Origin: Planctomycetota bacterium
Lineage (GTDB): Bacteria > Planctomycetota > UBA8108 > UBA1146
Direction of reading: 5' to 3'
Assembly (NCBI GenBank): GCA_014240375.1
Contig: JAAZXB010000001.1
Span: 178,110 to 242,109 of the forward strand
DNA: 64,000 nucleotides
Of this stretch, positions 30,110-38,515 are shown in pieces. Numbering within the stretch: the stretch's first letter is position 1; each line of letters opens with the position of its first letter. Position numbers and translations under genes: made by a program. The notes beneath the pieces were generated by a model that saw nothing but the letters and a program-made list of their open reading frames with translations, was not told the origin of the DNA and ran no database searches.

Positions 30110-30205
30110 GAAATAAAAATGACGGAAAAAAATGCGGGCCGAGAAGGGGATGATCCCTTGTCGGCCCGCAGTGGTAATTCAGTCCGGTTGCAGTAGAACT
30201 GCAGA
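29880..30205. other. intergenic region between convergent genes
   Basis: This 326-base gap holds the 14-base tandem arrays and then a strong hairpin terminator for the minus-strand VWA gene. I see no gene, tRNA or promoter in it. Confidence 0.7.
30126..30170 (-). terminator. intrinsic terminator of the first VWA gene
   Basis: Read on the minus strand, a 10-base GC-rich stem (TGCGGGCCGA pairing with TCGGCCCGCA, 30133-30142 and 30161-30170) encloses a second inner stem, and the hairpin is followed by a run of seven T residues (A-run 30126-30132 on the plus strand). It lies 36 bases after the VWA stop. Confidence 0.85.
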
Positions 30206-31018
30206 TCAGTTGTCGCAGATGTGAAAACTACCCTGGTTCATCGTCGCCAGCGTCTGCATGAAGGCGATCCCCGCAGTATCCGAGCCGATGAAGATGGTGT
30301 GAATCGGAACCTGTTGCCAGTTCGCCTGAGAGATCTCCGCCAGCGCCGCAGTCGAGGTATCGACACTATTACAGAAGGGGGCTCCATCACTGAGGATGAT
30401 GACCTGGCGCGAACTGTGGCTCGATTGATTACAGATGAAGAGGGTCTGAATCGCTGCAGGAGCAAGACAGGTCCACCCCTCTGCGTACAGAGAGTTGACC
30501 CACGACAGGGCCGAAGTCTTTTCTGCCAAACGAGCGGACTGCGGCGAAGGAGACCAGACCAGGGTGTTGGAACTGAAGGCGACGAGACTGAACTCTGCCG
30601 CAGGACTCAACGAAAGAATCGCCGAATTGACCTCCTGCTTGAGATCATCGATGCCTCCATCCCAGTCCATCGAACCGGACTTGTCGAGACACCAGAAGAA
30701 GGCATCTCCCTCGTAGGCCATGCCGTAGAAGACGATCGTTTCCGGGGCGTCTTCCTCTGCATCACCGGCCCCACCACCCCCGGATGGCATGTCCAGAGGC
30801 CGTAGATGAGGGCCCTGGTGGTCTGCAGCCACCAACCAGATGCCACTCACCCATAACAATGGAATCAGCAACATCGACAGCTGGAACAGCCTTGGTCGAT
30901 CGCCCAGGCTCTGTTCCTGTGGACTGCCCGGCTCCTTCGAGATCTCGCCCAGAAGTTGTGGGGAAAGTGGTGCGGAAGGATCCGCGAAGGGCTTCTGCTT
31001 CTCTTCTTCAAAGGACAC
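30206..31018 (-). CDS. membrane-anchored VWA-domain protein, copy 1
   Basis: A 270-residue protein with a 45-residue cytoplasmic N-terminus, one transmembrane helix (about 47-65, LSMLLIPLLWVSGIWLVA), a Gly-rich acidic linker and a von Willebrand A domain. The metal site (MIDAS) is FFWCLDKSGSMDWDG (DxSxS). The VWA continues through FSLVAFSSNTLVWSP, AEGWTCLAPAAIQTLF and RQVIILSDGAPFCN. VWA domains bind protein partners; this 'FFWCLDKS' type is frequent in planctomycetes with unknown role. The start is GTG at 31018 with AAGGAG 7 bases upstream. Paralogue at 32641-33321. Confidence 0.8.
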   Translation of the reverse strand: MSFEEEKQKPFADPSAPLSPQLLGEISKEPGSPQEQSLGDRPRLFQLSMLLIPLLWVSGIWLVAADHQGPHLRPLDMPSGGGGAGDAEEDAPETIVFYGMAYEGDAFFWCLDKSGSMDWDGGIDDLKQEVNSAILSLSPAAEFSLVAFSSNTLVWSPSPQSARLAEKTSALSWVNSLYAEGWTCLAPAAIQTLFICNQSSHSSRQVIILSDGAPFCNSVDTSTAALAEISQANWQQVPIHTIFIGSDTAGIAFMQTLATMNQGSFHICDN

Positions 31019-31420
31019 GATCGTTCTCCTTCAATGACACCTCTCAGTTTCCACTGTGAATTCACTGGTGAATTCACGGGTGAATCCACTGGTGACTTCG
31101 CTCCTGCGAAGAGTGGGTACTCTCGAACTGCTGTTGCGTCTGCCATGCCGACATTTCAAGTCGACAACCCATCTCCCCATCTCCACGAGATTTCCATCTC
31201 TTCGGGAGGATCGATACATCTGGCGACGGACTTCCAGTCCGAGAACACTGGCCGGGGTGTCAACTCCGGCGATAGAAGAATCCCTTATTCTGGAGATTCG
31301 GTCTCCCCTCCGAGGGCCTGAATCGACTGATTCCGGGCACGCGAATTGCGGACACCCCGTAAGGTGCTCCATCGCAGAATTGAGAGGAATGACGATCGGT
31401 AGGAATTGCCGGATCGCCGC
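31019..31420. other. intergenic region with a 12-base repeat
   Basis: This 402-base gap between two minus-strand genes contains a degenerate 12-base tandem repeat (GTGAATTCACTG and variants, four units, 31056-31103) close to the start of the VWA gene; the unit is itself nearly palindromic. I see no gene in the remainder. It should contain the VWA promoter, but no convincing -35/-10 pair was recognised. Confidence 0.6.
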
Positions 31421-32374
31421 TCAGGAGCTGATCGAGGTGGGAGTCCAGGTGGAATGGAGTGCATCGAAGGCTGCCCGAGAAGGAAGACCAGCGATGGCGC
31501 CCGCGGCAGTCGCCGCAGCGGCACCCATGACCGAGCCGCGAACCAGTTTTTCGAGCGGGTCACACCCCTTCAGATGGGCGTCGATGTAACCGGCGGAGAA
31601 TGCATCACCACACCCTGTAGCGTCGATGGATGGCACAGCCATGGCATCCAGCGATCCTCGACCTTCGATCGAATCCCACACCAGGCCTCGCTCTCCACAG
31701 GTCACCACTACCCACCGAGCTCCCAATTTCCGCAGCTGTGCTGCGGCCTCCGCTGGATCCTTCAGACCGGTCAATCGCTCCGCTTCATCTTGATTGGGGA
31801 AGAATCCATCGACCAGCGGCAGCAATTGCTTCAACTGTGGCAGCAGGTCCTCTCCCGGAATCACGATCACATCGAGCAAGGTCAGAGCACCCGCGTCCCG
31901 TCCGGCTTGAAGGATACGACAAGCGTCCTCGACATCGGGCCTCCTGGCCAGGCCAAAAGCGTGCAGGGAAACCACTTCTGCTGCCACCAGTGACTCGCCC
32001 TCGATCGTCACCGGCCACGGTGCATCATTGGCCCCCATGGCCGAGATGAATCGTCGATCCTCACCCTCGACATTGATGACAAAGGTGACTCCAGTGGGCA
32101 TTCCAGGATGCGTCGATAGGTGCTTCAGATCGACTCCCTCTCGCTCCAGTCCGGCGCGAAGGAAGTGGCCCAGGTGATCGTCTCCGACCGCTCCACAGAG
32201 GTGAACCGGGTACTCCAGTCTGGCCAGAGCGGTGGCGGCATTGGCGGCACAGCCGCCGATGGCGGGCTCGATGGAGGGAGATCGTACGGAATCTCCCGCG
32301 CCAGGAAGCCGTTCCACCGGATGGGCGATGAGATCGACGACCACCGCTCCAAAGCAGAAGATTCTGGGGCTCAA
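31421..32374 (-). CDS. PfkB-family carbohydrate kinase
   Basis: A 317-residue sugar or nucleoside kinase. The N-terminal signature is IGGCAANAATALARLEY (PfkB signature 1) and the C-terminal signature 2 is DATGCGDAFSAGYIDAH, with the catalytic Asp in GCGDAF. The substrate (ribose, fructose, nucleoside) cannot be assigned from sequence. The start is TTG at 32374 with AAGGGAG 5 bases before it. It is flanked by two VWA paralogues on the same strand but separated from both by several hundred bases and a terminator, so it has its own transcript. Confidence 0.87.
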   Translation of the reverse strand: MSPRIFCFGAVVVDLIAHPVERLPGAGDSVRSPSIEPAIGGCAANAATALARLEYPVHLCGAVGDDHLGHFLRAGLEREGVDLKHLSTHPGMPTGVTFVINVEGEDRRFISAMGANDAPWPVTIEGESLVAAEVVSLHAFGLARRPDVEDACRILQAGRDAGALTLLDVIVIPGEDLLPQLKQLLPLVDGFFPNQDEAERLTGLKDPAEAAAQLRKLGARWVVVTCGERGLVWDSIEGRGSLDAMAVPSIDATGCGDAFSAGYIDAHLKGCDPLEKLVRGSVMGAAAATAAGAIAGLPSRAAFDALHSTWTPTSISS

Positions 32375-32505
32375 CTCGACTCCCTTCTCATCCCAACCGG
32401 TTCACTGATCGACAGTTTCACTGAGTTTTTGATGATCTGAGTTATCGATGATCTGAGTGTAGAAGGATCTGCCCCGCCATGAAATCCACTCCAGTTGAAT
32501 TGAAC

Positions 32506-32537
32506 AGCGGGTCGGCTCCTTGAAGAGCCGACCCGCT
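32506..32537 (-). terminator. hairpin terminator of the second VWA gene
   Basis: A perfect 13-base inverted repeat (AGCGGGTCGGCTC and GAGCCGACCCGCT) with a 6-base loop lies about 100 bases after the VWA stop. The trailing T-run on the minus strand is weak (TGTTCAATTC), so termination may be partial, but the hairpin is very stable and likely also shields the PfkB promoter. Confidence 0.7.
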
Positions 32538-32640
32538 ATTCTTGCATGCCTTTGCCACAAGGGCGAGAACCACCGTCCTGGGCCACACCGTCTCAGCCGC
32601 TCGCTGAACCGCTGGCCAGTGACCCTACTGGGCTAGGAAC

Positions 32641-33321
32641 CTACTGTGGCTGGAAGAAGGTTCCGTTATTCTGAGACGCCAACTGCTGCATGAAGGTGAT
32701 CCCACCGTTGTCGGAGGAGATGTAGATGGTATTGACGGGAATCTGTTGCCAGTTGGCAGCGGTGATGTCTGCCAGGCTCTGGGTCGCAGTGTTGGCGCCG
32801 TTGCAATACGGCTCACCATCCGACAGTACGAGCACCTGCTTCATCTGCTTCGAACACTGATTGGCAATGTTGAGAGTCTCGACTCCTGCAGGACCCAAAC
32901 AGGTCCAGCCGGCAGCGTTGAGAGCCAACACCCATGCCGTGGCCGATCCCTTGTTCGCAGGGTTGGCTCGCTGAGGAGAGGGATTCCAGGTGACATGACC
33001 CTCTGAGAAGGCCACCACGCCAAACTCCGCCTGCGAAGAAAGTGAGTTCAGAGTCTGGGTGAACTCCTGCTTGAGATCCTCGATCTCGCCGTTCCAACTC
33101 ATCGAGCAGGACTTGTCGAGACACCAGAAGAAGGCATCCCCTTCATACTCACCACCCCAGAAGTTGATGGTCTCGGGGGCATCTTCTTCATCATCGCCAT
33201 CTCCGGCGCCACCAGAAGGGAGGTCCAGGGGTCTGCGAGCTCCTTCATCGGACTGTCCGACAATCCAGCCGGTAGTACTCACGATAAAGGAAAGAACCAG
33301 TAGTAAGCCAAGAGTGCGCAT
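32641..33321 (-). CDS. exported VWA-domain protein, copy 2
   Basis: A 226-residue paralogue of the VWA protein at 30206-31018. It has a signal peptide or N-terminal anchor (MRTLGLLLVLSFIVSTTGWI) instead of the long cytoplasmic tail. The linker PLDLPSGGAGDGDDEEDAPE and VWA core FFWCLDKSCSMSWNGEI are shared with copy 1; the MIDAS residues are kept but Gly is Cys (DKSCSM). Later segments FGVVAFSEGHVTWNPSP and KQVLVLSDGEPYCN match as well. Function unknown. GGGAG lies 6 bases before the ATG at 33321; an ATG at 33375 would add 18 residues. The pair is an old duplication with PfkB between the copies. Confidence 0.78.
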   Translation of the reverse strand: MRTLGLLLVLSFIVSTTGWIVGQSDEGARRPLDLPSGGAGDGDDEEDAPETINFWGGEYEGDAFFWCLDKSCSMSWNGEIEDLKQEFTQTLNSLSSQAEFGVVAFSEGHVTWNPSPQRANPANKGSATAWVLALNAAGWTCLGPAGVETLNIANQCSKQMKQVLVLSDGEPYCNGANTATQSLADITAANWQQIPVNTIYISSDNGGITFMQQLASQNNGTFFQPQ

Positions 33322-33570
33322 GCCATTCTCCCTCTCGAAATCACCTCGTGGGTCCAGACCAAAAGGTCCAGGCACCTAGATTCCCACCAGGGAATGAATA
33401 TACGAGGTCTTTCCCAAAGTTGTCACTAGGATGACGGCTCGAAGGGGGAAATTCCCCTGGAAAAGTCTACTTTTTTTAAAACTGACCCAATTTGGACTCT
33501 TTGGGCCGCCTCCGCTGAACCCCCTTTCTCGTTACAGCACATTGATTTACGATCAATTTCCGGAGGAATG

Positions 33571-34116
33571 ATGAACCGTGACAAAATTGCCCCCATCGGG
33601 GTCCTGACCATCTCGGATCGCGTCTCTCGAGGGGAATATGAGGATCGAGGCGGGCCAGCGGTGCAGCAGTGGCTCCAGTCCCGTTTTCAGGGCCCACGAC
33701 GCTTCGAACTGCGATCGGTCCCCGATGAGGTCGAACAGGTCACCGAGAACCTCCAGCAGATGGCGAGAATCTGCGCGCTGGTCGTGACCACCGGCGGCAC
33801 CGGAATCGGTCCGCGAGACATCACTCCCGAGGCGATGAAAGAGGCCTGCCACGCTTTTCTTCCCGGGTTCGGTGAAAAGATGAGGGCCAGCAGCTGGCAG
33901 ACGGTGCCGACAGCCATCCTGTCTCGGGCGACCGCTGGATTGGTCGATCGATGCCTGGTCATCAATCTTCCAGGTCATCCACGAGCGATCGGTGAGTGCA
34001 TGGATGCGATCTGGCCCGCCATTCCACATGCCATCGAGATCATCGGGGGATCGCTCGGAGAAACCATCGACGCGGCAGCCGATCCTCACTCATCCGAGGA
34101 TAGCAACCGTCGGTAG
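33571..34116 (+). CDS. mog: molybdopterin adenylyltransferase (MogA/MoaB type)
   Basis: A 181-residue molybdenum-cofactor protein that adenylates molybdopterin before metal insertion. Diagnostic motifs are GVLTISDRVSRGEYEDRGGP at the N-terminus, VVTTGGTGIGPRDITPEA (about 71-88) and LPGHPRAIGECMDAIWPAIPHA near the C-terminus. Two ATG codons follow GGAGG; the second (33571) has better spacing. The 3' end overlaps the convergent bshA gene by 31 bases. It implies Mo or W enzymes elsewhere in the genome, and these may include selenocysteine-containing formate dehydrogenase, given the sel genes. Confidence 0.9.
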   Translation: MNRDKIAPIGVLTISDRVSRGEYEDRGGPAVQQWLQSRFQGPRRFELRSVPDEVEQVTENLQQMARICALVVTTGGTGIGPRDITPEAMKEACHAFLPGFGEKMRASSWQTVPTAILSRATAGLVDRCLVINLPGHPRAIGECMDAIWPAIPHAIEIIGGSLGETIDAAADPHSSEDSNRR

Positions 34117-35216
34117 GCCGTTTCATAGCAGTGCAATACCGATTCCCAGCCGAATCTCTCGGTCGCCACCTTCCTGGCAGCGCTCGACATCTTGCGGCGT
34201 AGCGCATCATCGGTGAGCAATCGATGACAGTGGGCAGCCAGCGACTCGACATCCCCCACCTCGGAGAGGAGACCGGTCTGCCCATCCATCACCACCTCGG
34301 GGATGCCGCCGGATCGGGTCGAGACCACCGGCAAGCCCGACGCCATCGCCTCCAGCGCAGCCAGGCCAAAGGACTCGCTTTCACTGGGCAACAGGAACAG
34401 ATCTGACGACGCCAACAGTACCGTGATGTCATCGATGAGACCCAGCCAGGAGATTCGATCGTAGACACCCAGCTCTCGTGCCCGTTCCTGGGCCAGCCCC
34501 AGTTCAGGACCCTGACCGATCATCAACAGTCGTGCGGGCAAGTCCTTCGCTGCAATGGCAAACGCTGAGATCACATCACAGACCTTCTTGACCGGTCGAA
34601 AGTTACTGACATGAGCCACCAACAACTCTTCTGGAGTCGCAAATCTACTGCGCAGTTGCTCATCGAAGTGCTGCGGCGAGAAGACCGCAGAATCGACGGC
34701 ATTGTGGATCGTCTCGATCTCCACAGCCGGTGCCAGTTCATCGATGGTGGCCTTGGCGAGCCAGTCGCTGACCACGGTCACTCGATCACTTTGCTCGATC
34801 GCATAGCGAGTGATCCCCGCATAAGAGGGATCGGATCCCACCAGAGTGATATCGGTTCCGTGCAAGGTCGTGAAAACCTTGACATCCCCACCGACGTTCA
34901 TGTTTCGCGCGAGGATCGCCGCCAGTGAGTGCGGGATGGCATAGTGTGCGTGGATGATCTCGATCCCCTCGCGCTGAACTACTTGCAGTAACTCATTGGC
35001 CAGTGCCAGAGCGTAGGGTGGGTAGCGAAACAGCGGATAGGAGGAGACCTGTACCTCGTGAAAGTGGATCCCTTCCGTCAGCGGATCGAGTCGGAAGGGT
35101 CTCTCGTAGGAGACGAAATGCACCTCGTTACCTCGAGCAGCGAGCCTCATGCCCAGTTCTGCAGCGACCACTCCACTACCACCATGAGTCGGATGACAGG
35201 CGATGGCGATCTTCAA
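34086..35216 (-). CDS. bshA: bacillithiol synthesis glycosyltransferase BshA
   Basis: A 376-residue GT4-type retaining glycosyltransferase that joins N-acetylglucosamine from UDP-GlcNAc to L-malate, the first step of bacillithiol synthesis. The N-terminus [37 protein letters not shown] (about 117-133), [10 protein letters not shown] and the C-terminal [18 protein letters not shown] with EX7E character match BshA. The start is TTG at 35216; its TTGA overlaps the BshB stop. It is the last gene of a four-gene operon and overlaps the convergent mog gene at its end. Confidence 0.93.
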   Translation of the reverse strand: MKIAIACHPTHGGSGVVAAELGMRLAARGNEVHFVSYERPFRLDPLTEGIHFHEVQVSSYPLFRYPPYALALANELLQVVQREGIEIIHAHYAIPHSLAAILARNMNVGGDVKVFTTLHGTDITLVGSDPSYAGITRYAIEQSDRVTVVSDWLAKATIDELAPAVEIETIHNAVDSAVFSPQHFDEQLRSRFATPEELLVAHVSNFRPVKKVCDVISAFAIAAKDLPARLLMIGQGPELGLAQERARELGVYDRISWLGLIDDITVLLASSDLFLLPSESESFGLAALEAMASGLPVVSTRSGGIPEVVMDGQTGLLSEVGDVESLAAHCHRLLTDDALRRKMSSAARKVATERFGWESVLHCYETAYRRLLSSDE

Positions 35217-35992
35217 CTGAGGTCCTCACTCTTTTGAACATCCGGGATCGAGGTGAGCCCAGCGCCGACCACCATGTCGACAGGATTGGCCACTGCAGGA
35301 GGATCTTGCCAGATGATGGCCTCTCCCAGTTCGACACCGGCTCTCGATCCGAGGGAGCGGGCGCGCCCCTCGACGGAAGCGATGAACCCTGGACGCGAGA
35401 TCTTGGTCGGAGCGCCCGATTGCTCGGGGTCATGGAACTGGGAGCGGTAACAATTCACCACTTCCAGCTTTCGATTCCAGTAATCCGTGACATCGACCAC
35501 GACACTGGGCTCGAAGGGTGTGTGACACATGTAGTACCCGAGAGCCGCCGCCCGATGCTGCACATCTCCTGAACACCCCGCAGGGTAGAGACGTACACCT
35601 CCCAGATAGAGACTGCGATGTGCCAGTAGGCCGGCACCGGCATGGTCGGGATGAAGATCATCTTTCCATGGGGCCAGCACCACCTTCGGGCGTGTTTGAC
35701 GCATCACCTCCACCAGTGCGGCCCTCGCTTCGTCATCGTCTCGTACCGAGCCATCGGCGATGTCGAGACAAGATCGCCAATGAACACCCATCCGTTCGGT
35801 CGCTCTGGCGGTTTCTTCGGCTCGCAGTTGCGGAGTTCCTCGGCTCGAGAGTTCACCACGAGTCAGATCGACGATCCCGACCCGGGCACCGCTGGCGATG
35901 GTCGCCAGGATGGTGCCTCCCATGGCAATCTCTGCATCATCGGGGTGCGCTGCAATCACCAGTAGATCCAGTTTCTGATCAACCGCTGGCAT
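35213..35992 (-). CDS. bshB1: bacillithiol synthesis deacetylase BshB1
   Basis: A 259-residue zinc deacetylase of the LmbE/PIG-L fold that removes the acetyl group from GlcNAc-malate. Metal-binding AHPDDAEIAMGG (about residues 14-25) and the second His-rich segment DDLHPDHAGAGLLA are both present, and the length and DLTRGELSSRGTPQLRAEE segment fit BshB1. The ATG at 35992 with GGAGAATCAAG upstream is chosen; it overlaps the bshC stop by 14 bases. Translational coupling with bshC and bshA is likely. Confidence 0.92.
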   Translation of the reverse strand: MPAVDQKLDLLVIAAHPDDAEIAMGGTILATIASGARVGIVDLTRGELSSRGTPQLRAEETARATERMGVHWRSCLDIADGSVRDDDEARAALVEVMRQTRPKVVLAPWKDDLHPDHAGAGLLAHRSLYLGGVRLYPAGCSGDVQHRAAALGYYMCHTPFEPSVVVDVTDYWNRKLEVVNCYRSQFHDPEQSGAPTKISRPGFIASVEGRARSLGSRAGVELGEAIIWQDPPAVANPVDMVVGAGLTSIPDVQKSEDLS

Positions 35993-37553
35993 CTTGATTC
36001 TCCTGCTCCATCTGGGGGTTCTCTTCAAACACCAGGATGCCACCATCCCATGGCTCCTCGGCAGATTCCATCGCATGCCTCATCCGGTCGACCACCGCCA
36101 GCCCATGGTGCGCCACCAGATCGAGGATGTTCCTGCTTCTCTCCGGCTCTTGCCCTGCTGGAAATGCTTCTTCGAGTAGCGCCCGGACCCGCTGACGATG
36201 GGCCTCGACACCCAGTTCCAGACCACCCTCAACAGACGATTCCAGTTGTACCAGTTGCTGGCGCCATTTCTTGACCAGGCGTGCGCAACGGCGGCGCAAC
36301 GCCGGAGTCGCATCTGAACTGGTGCCGACCTTCTCGATCTCATCGATCAGTTCGGTACCTTGCTGGGAGATCTCCTGAGCCTTGCGAGCGGCCAGAGGTG
36401 AAGGAATCAGATCCACCGCATCGGCAGCGGGATGGACATCTTGCAGTTTCACTCCCTGCGCCACCAATCGATCGAGGATTGTCGAAGAGATCGGTCTCAA
36501 TCGTGGCCTCGGCAGCCACGCTGGCATCGAATATCCCCGACACCTGCGAACCTCGCGCGTCTCGATGGCGTAGCACAACTCGGTCGGGCCGAGGATCACT
36601 GCGGCAGGGTCCATAAACTGATCCTGCACGATGGTTCTCAACAAGGCATCCGGTGAGATGCGCTGGGGATCGAGGGCGAGCACGTCCGCTACCGAGAGAT
36701 CCAGTTCTTCCGGTCGCCGCCGTTGCCCATCTCCATCGATGACAAACAGCGGCATGCCACGCGGTGCAGGAACCGGAGCGGGAATCCCCAGTTTTACCTG
36801 GTGATCGATGGCGTTCTGGATCTGCTCTCGATATCGATCGACATCTGACAGCAGTTGCGCCACCAGGGGTTGCTGCAAGGTCCGCAACCAGCGCGGCAAG
36901 ATCGGCAACAATGGAGCTTCCGGCAGCAACTGCCCGAGCAAGGAGACGAACTCCGCAGCCGGAGAACTCTCCTGCGAGTTGGTTGCCAGACGAAGCGCTG
37001 GTGCTGCGTGAGGAGCAGCCCCGATCGCCTGCTGAAGAGATGCCAGCCGCTCCTCGGGAGATTGAAGATGGTTCAGATCAAAGATGGGCCGACGCCCGGC
37101 GGGGAATCGTTGCCCCGCTTCCTTGCCGCTGTGAAAGTGGCCGCAATCCAGTTCGGATTGATCGTGATCATCGTCTGCGACCCAGAAGATGGGTACGGTC
37201 GGGATCCCAGCGGCCTCCATCTGACTGGCCAGGGTCAACAGAGCCAGCACCTTGGACAGGATCATCACAGGCCCACCCCAGAGTGCCGGTTGTTGACCAG
37301 CCATCACGATGTGGGTGCGTGGGTCCTGCAGTCGGCGAGCGGCCTGGCGCGCGGAATGCGACAATTCCAATTGCTGCCACTGCGGCTCCAGCAACTCTAA
37401 CAATGATGCGCGTCGTTGTGGATCCGGATCCCGTTGCGCCAGCTGCTCGAACAGTTCGGTGGAACTGGTGTCGACCATTCCAAGGGAACTCAGGGAATCG
37501 AAATCGCCACTGCGCAGCAGAGACAGCAGAGGGTGCGAATCGTATCCCTTCAT
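35979..37553 (-). CDS. bshC: bacillithiol synthesis cysteine ligase BshC
   Basis: A 524-residue protein that adds cysteine to glucosaminyl-malate, the last step to bacillithiol. Characteristic segments are HIVMAGQQPALWGGPVMILS (about 80-99), FWVADDDHDQSELD (about 121-134) and AVILGPTELCYAIETREV. A predicted coiled coil lies toward the C-terminus. The ATG at 37553 overlaps the stop of the upstream methyltransferase (ATGA); a longer frame to 37628 is less likely. Some BshC homologues have unclear activity in vivo, but the operon context makes the role clear. Confidence 0.9.
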   Translation of the reverse strand: MKGYDSHPLLSLLRSGDFDSLSSLGMVDTSSTELFEQLAQRDPDPQRRASLLELLEPQWQQLELSHSARQAARRLQDPRTHIVMAGQQPALWGGPVMILSKVLALLTLASQMEAAGIPTVPIFWVADDDHDQSELDCGHFHSGKEAGQRFPAGRRPIFDLNHLQSPEERLASLQQAIGAAPHAAPALRLATNSQESSPAAEFVSLLGQLLPEAPLLPILPRWLRTLQQPLVAQLLSDVDRYREQIQNAIDHQVKLGIPAPVPAPRGMPLFVIDGDGQRRRPEELDLSVADVLALDPQRISPDALLRTIVQDQFMDPAAVILGPTELCYAIETREVRRCRGYSMPAWLPRPRLRPISSTILDRLVAQGVKLQDVHPAADAVDLIPSPLAARKAQEISQQGTELIDEIEKVGTSSDATPALRRRCARLVKKWRQQLVQLESSVEGGLELGVEAHRQRVRALLEEAFPAGQEPERSRNILDLVAHHGLAVVDRMRHAMESAEEPWDGGILVFEENPQMEQENQDASG

Positions 37554-38317
37554 CGAAGCACTTCTCGGCGCTTCGCCAGCAGGATCATCCGTGGAGTGCT
37601 TCCCGACTGGTAACGAGTCCCTTGCCAATCTCCTCGCTCATCGGTGAGGTCCCATCCGGACGAGTTCAGCATCGACTCGATCTCGTCTCGAGAATAGAGG
37701 CGCACCGATTCGGTGTAATTGCGCTGCTGGCCATTTCTACTCAGCACCACTTTTTTTTCCACACGATCACCGGTCGCGGAGAGGGAACGAAATTCTTCGA
37801 TCGAGAGCTCCCCTTCTGTTCGACGAGAGGTCGCGACCAGTTGCTGGATCGTCGAGTCCCGGTCAGGAAGATCGAGCAACAACCCTCCGCCGGGGCGGAC
37901 CACACCCGCCACCTGTTCCAGTACCGCACCATTCTGCGCATCCGTGGCGAGATATCCGAACGAGGTGAAGAACATCATGACATGATCAAAACAGTTCTCG
38001 ACGAAGGGGAGTGCCCTGATATCAGCCCGCACCAGCGACGCCGAGGAGCCGATGTGGCTCCTCGCAGAAGCAAGCAGACTGTGCGACAGATCGACGGAAA
38101 CCAGTTGAGCCTCACTCTTCTTCAACCAGTGGCTGTGGCGCCCTGCCCCGCAACACAGGTCGAGAATTCGATCTCCCGGACCGATCCCGAGCCAGGAGAG
38201 TGCGGCGACCGCCTCAACTTCTGCGGAGGCGAGATCTCGCCACGGATAGACCTCGAGGTAATCCGCCTCGAAGGCAGACTGAAACCACTCCGTCTTCTGG
38301 GTACTCCCAGGGTTCAT
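37550..38317 (-). CDS. class I SAM methyltransferase in the bacillithiol operon
   Basis: A 255-residue methyltransferase of the 7-beta-strand fold. Motif I is ILDLCCGAGRHSHWL (about 50-64), the following acidic residue is in VSVDLS, motif III lies around ADIRALPF, and post-I ALPFVENCFDHVMMFFTSFG. Its nearest general resemblance is to small-molecule N- or O-methylases, not RNA or protein methylases. It is the first gene of the operon and shares an ATGA overlap with bshC, a strong sign of shared function. In Chlorobiaceae a SAM methylase (NmbA) makes N-methyl-bacillithiol; an equivalent role here is my inference. GGAGA precedes the ATG at 38317 by 9 bases. Confidence 0.8.
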   Translation of the reverse strand: MNPGSTQKTEWFQSAFEADYLEVYPWRDLASAEVEAVAALSWLGIGPGDRILDLCCGAGRHSHWLKKSEAQLVSVDLSHSLLASARSHIGSSASLVRADIRALPFVENCFDHVMMFFTSFGYLATDAQNGAVLEQVAGVVRPGGGLLLDLPDRDSTIQQLVATSRRTEGELSIEEFRSLSATGDRVEKKVVLSRNGQQRNYTESVRLYSRDEIESMLNSSGWDLTDERGDWQGTRYQSGSTPRMILLAKRREVLR

Positions 38318-38515
38318 CTGGTGTCTCTCCGGCTTCTGTTGCCACTGTTCCCCCGATCCCGATCGGGAGGTTCGATTCCATCTTAGATCATCCCGTGTCA
38401 TGACTTTGTTCACAAGGAAACCCTGCCCCCTTGCTGCAAGTAGCCATCGACGGTAACGATACGACTGGAAATTGGCCGGAATTCGTGTCTCAAGTGACTC
38501 AGGGGGGAGAAATCA

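Noticed and set aside
36764-38386. A 540-codon plus-strand open frame
   Set aside because: It is antisense to bshC and the methyltransferase, both well supported; composition is Arg/Ser-rich noise.
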